Below are positions 62,973-64,000 of a stretch of 64,000 bases of DNA, in pieces. Source of the DNA: Thiofilum sp. (GTDB lineage: Bacteria; Pseudomonadota; Gammaproteobacteria; Thiotrichales; Thiotrichaceae); NCBI RefSeq assembly GCF_016711335.1, contig NZ_JADJTF010000004.1, positions 62,001 through 126,000 of the forward strand. Direction: 5' to 3'. Below the pieces are notes generated by a model. The model did no database searches. It saw only the letters and a program-made list of their open reading frames with translations, and had not been told where the DNA came from. The translations under genes and the position numbers were made by a program. How positions within the stretch are numbered: the first letter of the stretch is position 1; every line of letters begins with the position of its first letter.

Positions 62973-64000
62973 ATGAATCAGCTTAAAAATAAAGGTAATT
63001 TAGTCAGTTATTCCAATAACTTAGCTGAAGCACGCTACTCGCTCCTTCCTATTGAGCAAAAGCTGATTTTTGCCATGATTTCACTCATTTCTCCTGATGA
63101 TGAGGAGTTTAAGACTTACAAAATCGATGTACGTCAATTGGCTGACTATATGGCGATTGATCGCAAAAGTGCTTTGCGTGAGTTGGATAAAGCGACTGAT
63201 CGTTTGATGGCGCGGGTGTTACGTATCCCCATTGATGATGGCAAGCGCTTATTGAAGCTGCATTGGGTATCGCATTGTACTTTGGGTGACAAGGTGGTGG
63301 AGTTTTCCTTTCATGAAAAACTCAAACCCTATTTGCTGCGCCTTAAAGGGCATTTTGCTAGTTTCAAATATCAGATCATTGTGAGTTTTCGCGGGAGTTA
63401 TACTATTCGCATTTATCACTTGCTCAAGACTTGGGAGTACAAGGGTTTTTGTGAGTATGCCTTGAGTGAGTTTCGGGAAATTCTCGATATTGATGCAGAA
63501 AAATATCCCGAATTCAAAGAGTTTAATCGCAATGTGCTAGCCCCTGCTAAACGTGAATTTGAAAAGCAGGATAAAGCTACAGGCTTGTATCTGTCGGATA
63601 TTAGCTTCGATTTACAAACTATTCGTACCGGACGCAGTATTACTCACCTACGCTTCATAATTAAAAAACAAGCTTATCAAGAAGCGTTTAGCTTATTGCC
63701 ACAGTCCGATCCCAATGAAGTGGAGGTTTTAGCAGCGGTTACTGAGGTCGAATCACCTGCACTAGCTGCTTTGCGCTTACATGGTATTAGCGACGAACTG
63801 GCGGAGAGCTTTATTGCTGAGCAAGGTGACGAGGCCGTGTTGCGCTGTGTGAATTTGTTTGAGGAGCAGGTATTGGCTGGCAAAGTAAAAGCTCAAGGGG
63901 CGGGCTTGCTGCTTACTTTACTCAAAAGTGGTGCAGGCTTTAAAACGCCTTTTGAACTGCAATTAGAACAAAAAAAGCACACCCAAGAGCAACAAAAGCA
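62973..64000 (+). CDS. repB: Rep_3-family plasmid replication initiator, 3' end outside the window
   Basis: 342 codons are visible and still open at the edge; AGGA lies six bases before the ATG. Two winged-helix domains typical of RepE/RepB/pi initiators: NNLAEARYSLLPIEQKLIFA, IDVRQLADYMAIDR and SALRELDKATDRLMARVLRI, then LKGHFASFKYQI, GSYTIRIYHLLKTW, LSEFREILDI and EFNRNVLAPAKREFEKQ. Binds the iterons and starts theta replication. The extra C-terminal region after about residue 230 is longer than in small plasmids. Symbol by family only. Confidence 0.92.
   Translation, partial: MNQLKNKGNLVSYSNNLAEARYSLLPIEQKLIFAMISLISPDDEEFKTYKIDVRQLADYMAIDRKSALRELDKATDRLMARVLRIPIDDGKRLLKLHWVSHCTLGDKVVEFSFHEKLKPYLLRLKGHFASFKYQIIVSFRGSYTIRIYHLLKTWEYKGFCEYALSEFREILDIDAEKYPEFKEFNRNVLAPAKREFEKQDKATGLYLSDISFDLQTIRTGRSITHLRFIIKKQAYQEAFSLLPQSDPNEVEVLAAVTEVESPALAALRLHGISDELAESFIAEQGDEAVLRCVNLFEEQVLAGKVKAQGAGLLLTLLKSGAGFKTPFELQLEQKKHTQEQQK

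Overview
The window looks like a gammaproteobacterium, probably a sulfur- and hydrogen-oxidising member of the Thiotrichales. This placement is inferred from gene content (HupUV/HupSL hydrogenases, persulfide dioxygenase, TauE-type exporter, type I-F CRISPR) and a moderate, slightly AT-rich composition. No rRNA or marker gene in the window settles it. Housekeeping genes (pta-ackA, dapA, a glycerate kinase) share the window with an iteron-type plasmid origin at the right end, so the molecule is either a large secondary replicon or a chromosome carrying an integrated plasmid.

Layout: 1-3.5 kb, small secreted Cys- or Pro-rich proteins and a large winged-helix/STAND/TPR regulator. 3.65-4.24 kb, a decayed IS200-like element. 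4.2-9.4 kb, TauE-like exporter, Tat-exported superoxide dismutase and pta-ackA. 9.5-13.1 kb, two host genes broken by insertion sequences: a vanW-family gene by an IS1595-family element and a c-type cytochrome by an IS4-family element. 13.2-17.4 kb, TspO-like protein, dapA, glycerate kinase and a tyrosine recombinase. 17.5-32.7 kb, one long minus-strand operon for [NiFe]-hydrogenase maturation and H2 sensing (hupDFGHIJK, hypAB, hupR, hupT, hupU, hupV, hypFCDE). 33-39.4 kb, the divergent uptake hydrogenase operon hupS-hupL-orf-hupC behind a sigma-54 promoter. Its hupS is split by one IS4 copy, and a second, apparently identical copy sits between hupL and the next gene. 39.7-43.6 kb, secreted protein, persulfide dioxygenase, tryptophan dioxygenase with an arylformamidase-like hydrolase, and a small ferredoxin-like-fold protein. 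43.7-56.1 kb, a complete type I-F CRISPR-Cas locus with 65 repeats and 64 spacers. 56.2-61.3 kb, a branched-chain-amino-acid-type ABC transporter. 62.2-64 kb, eleven iterons, an operator and a Rep_3-family initiator cut by the window edge.

The most interesting signal is in the 312-bp gap between cas2-3 and csy1. It holds two degenerate CRISPR repeats around an 18-nt spacer-like segment. That segment matches, at 15 of its first 17 positions and with the I-F 5'-CC PAM, a site just upstream of a sigma-70-like promoter in the same gap. The promoter would drive a 46-residue single-pass membrane peptide, then the mini-array, then csy1-csy2-csy3-cas6f. This is the architecture of a CRISPR-guided self-repression device: either a CreTA-like CRISPR-repressed toxin that addicts the cell to its Csy complex, or a CreR-like autoregulator of the effector operon.

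Other points of interest are two repeat elements inserted in frame inside hydrogenase maturation genes (hypF, hupK), exact 9-bp and 8-bp target duplications that allow the broken genes to be rebuilt in silico, near-duplicate spacers, and a spacer that carries a tRNA T-arm.
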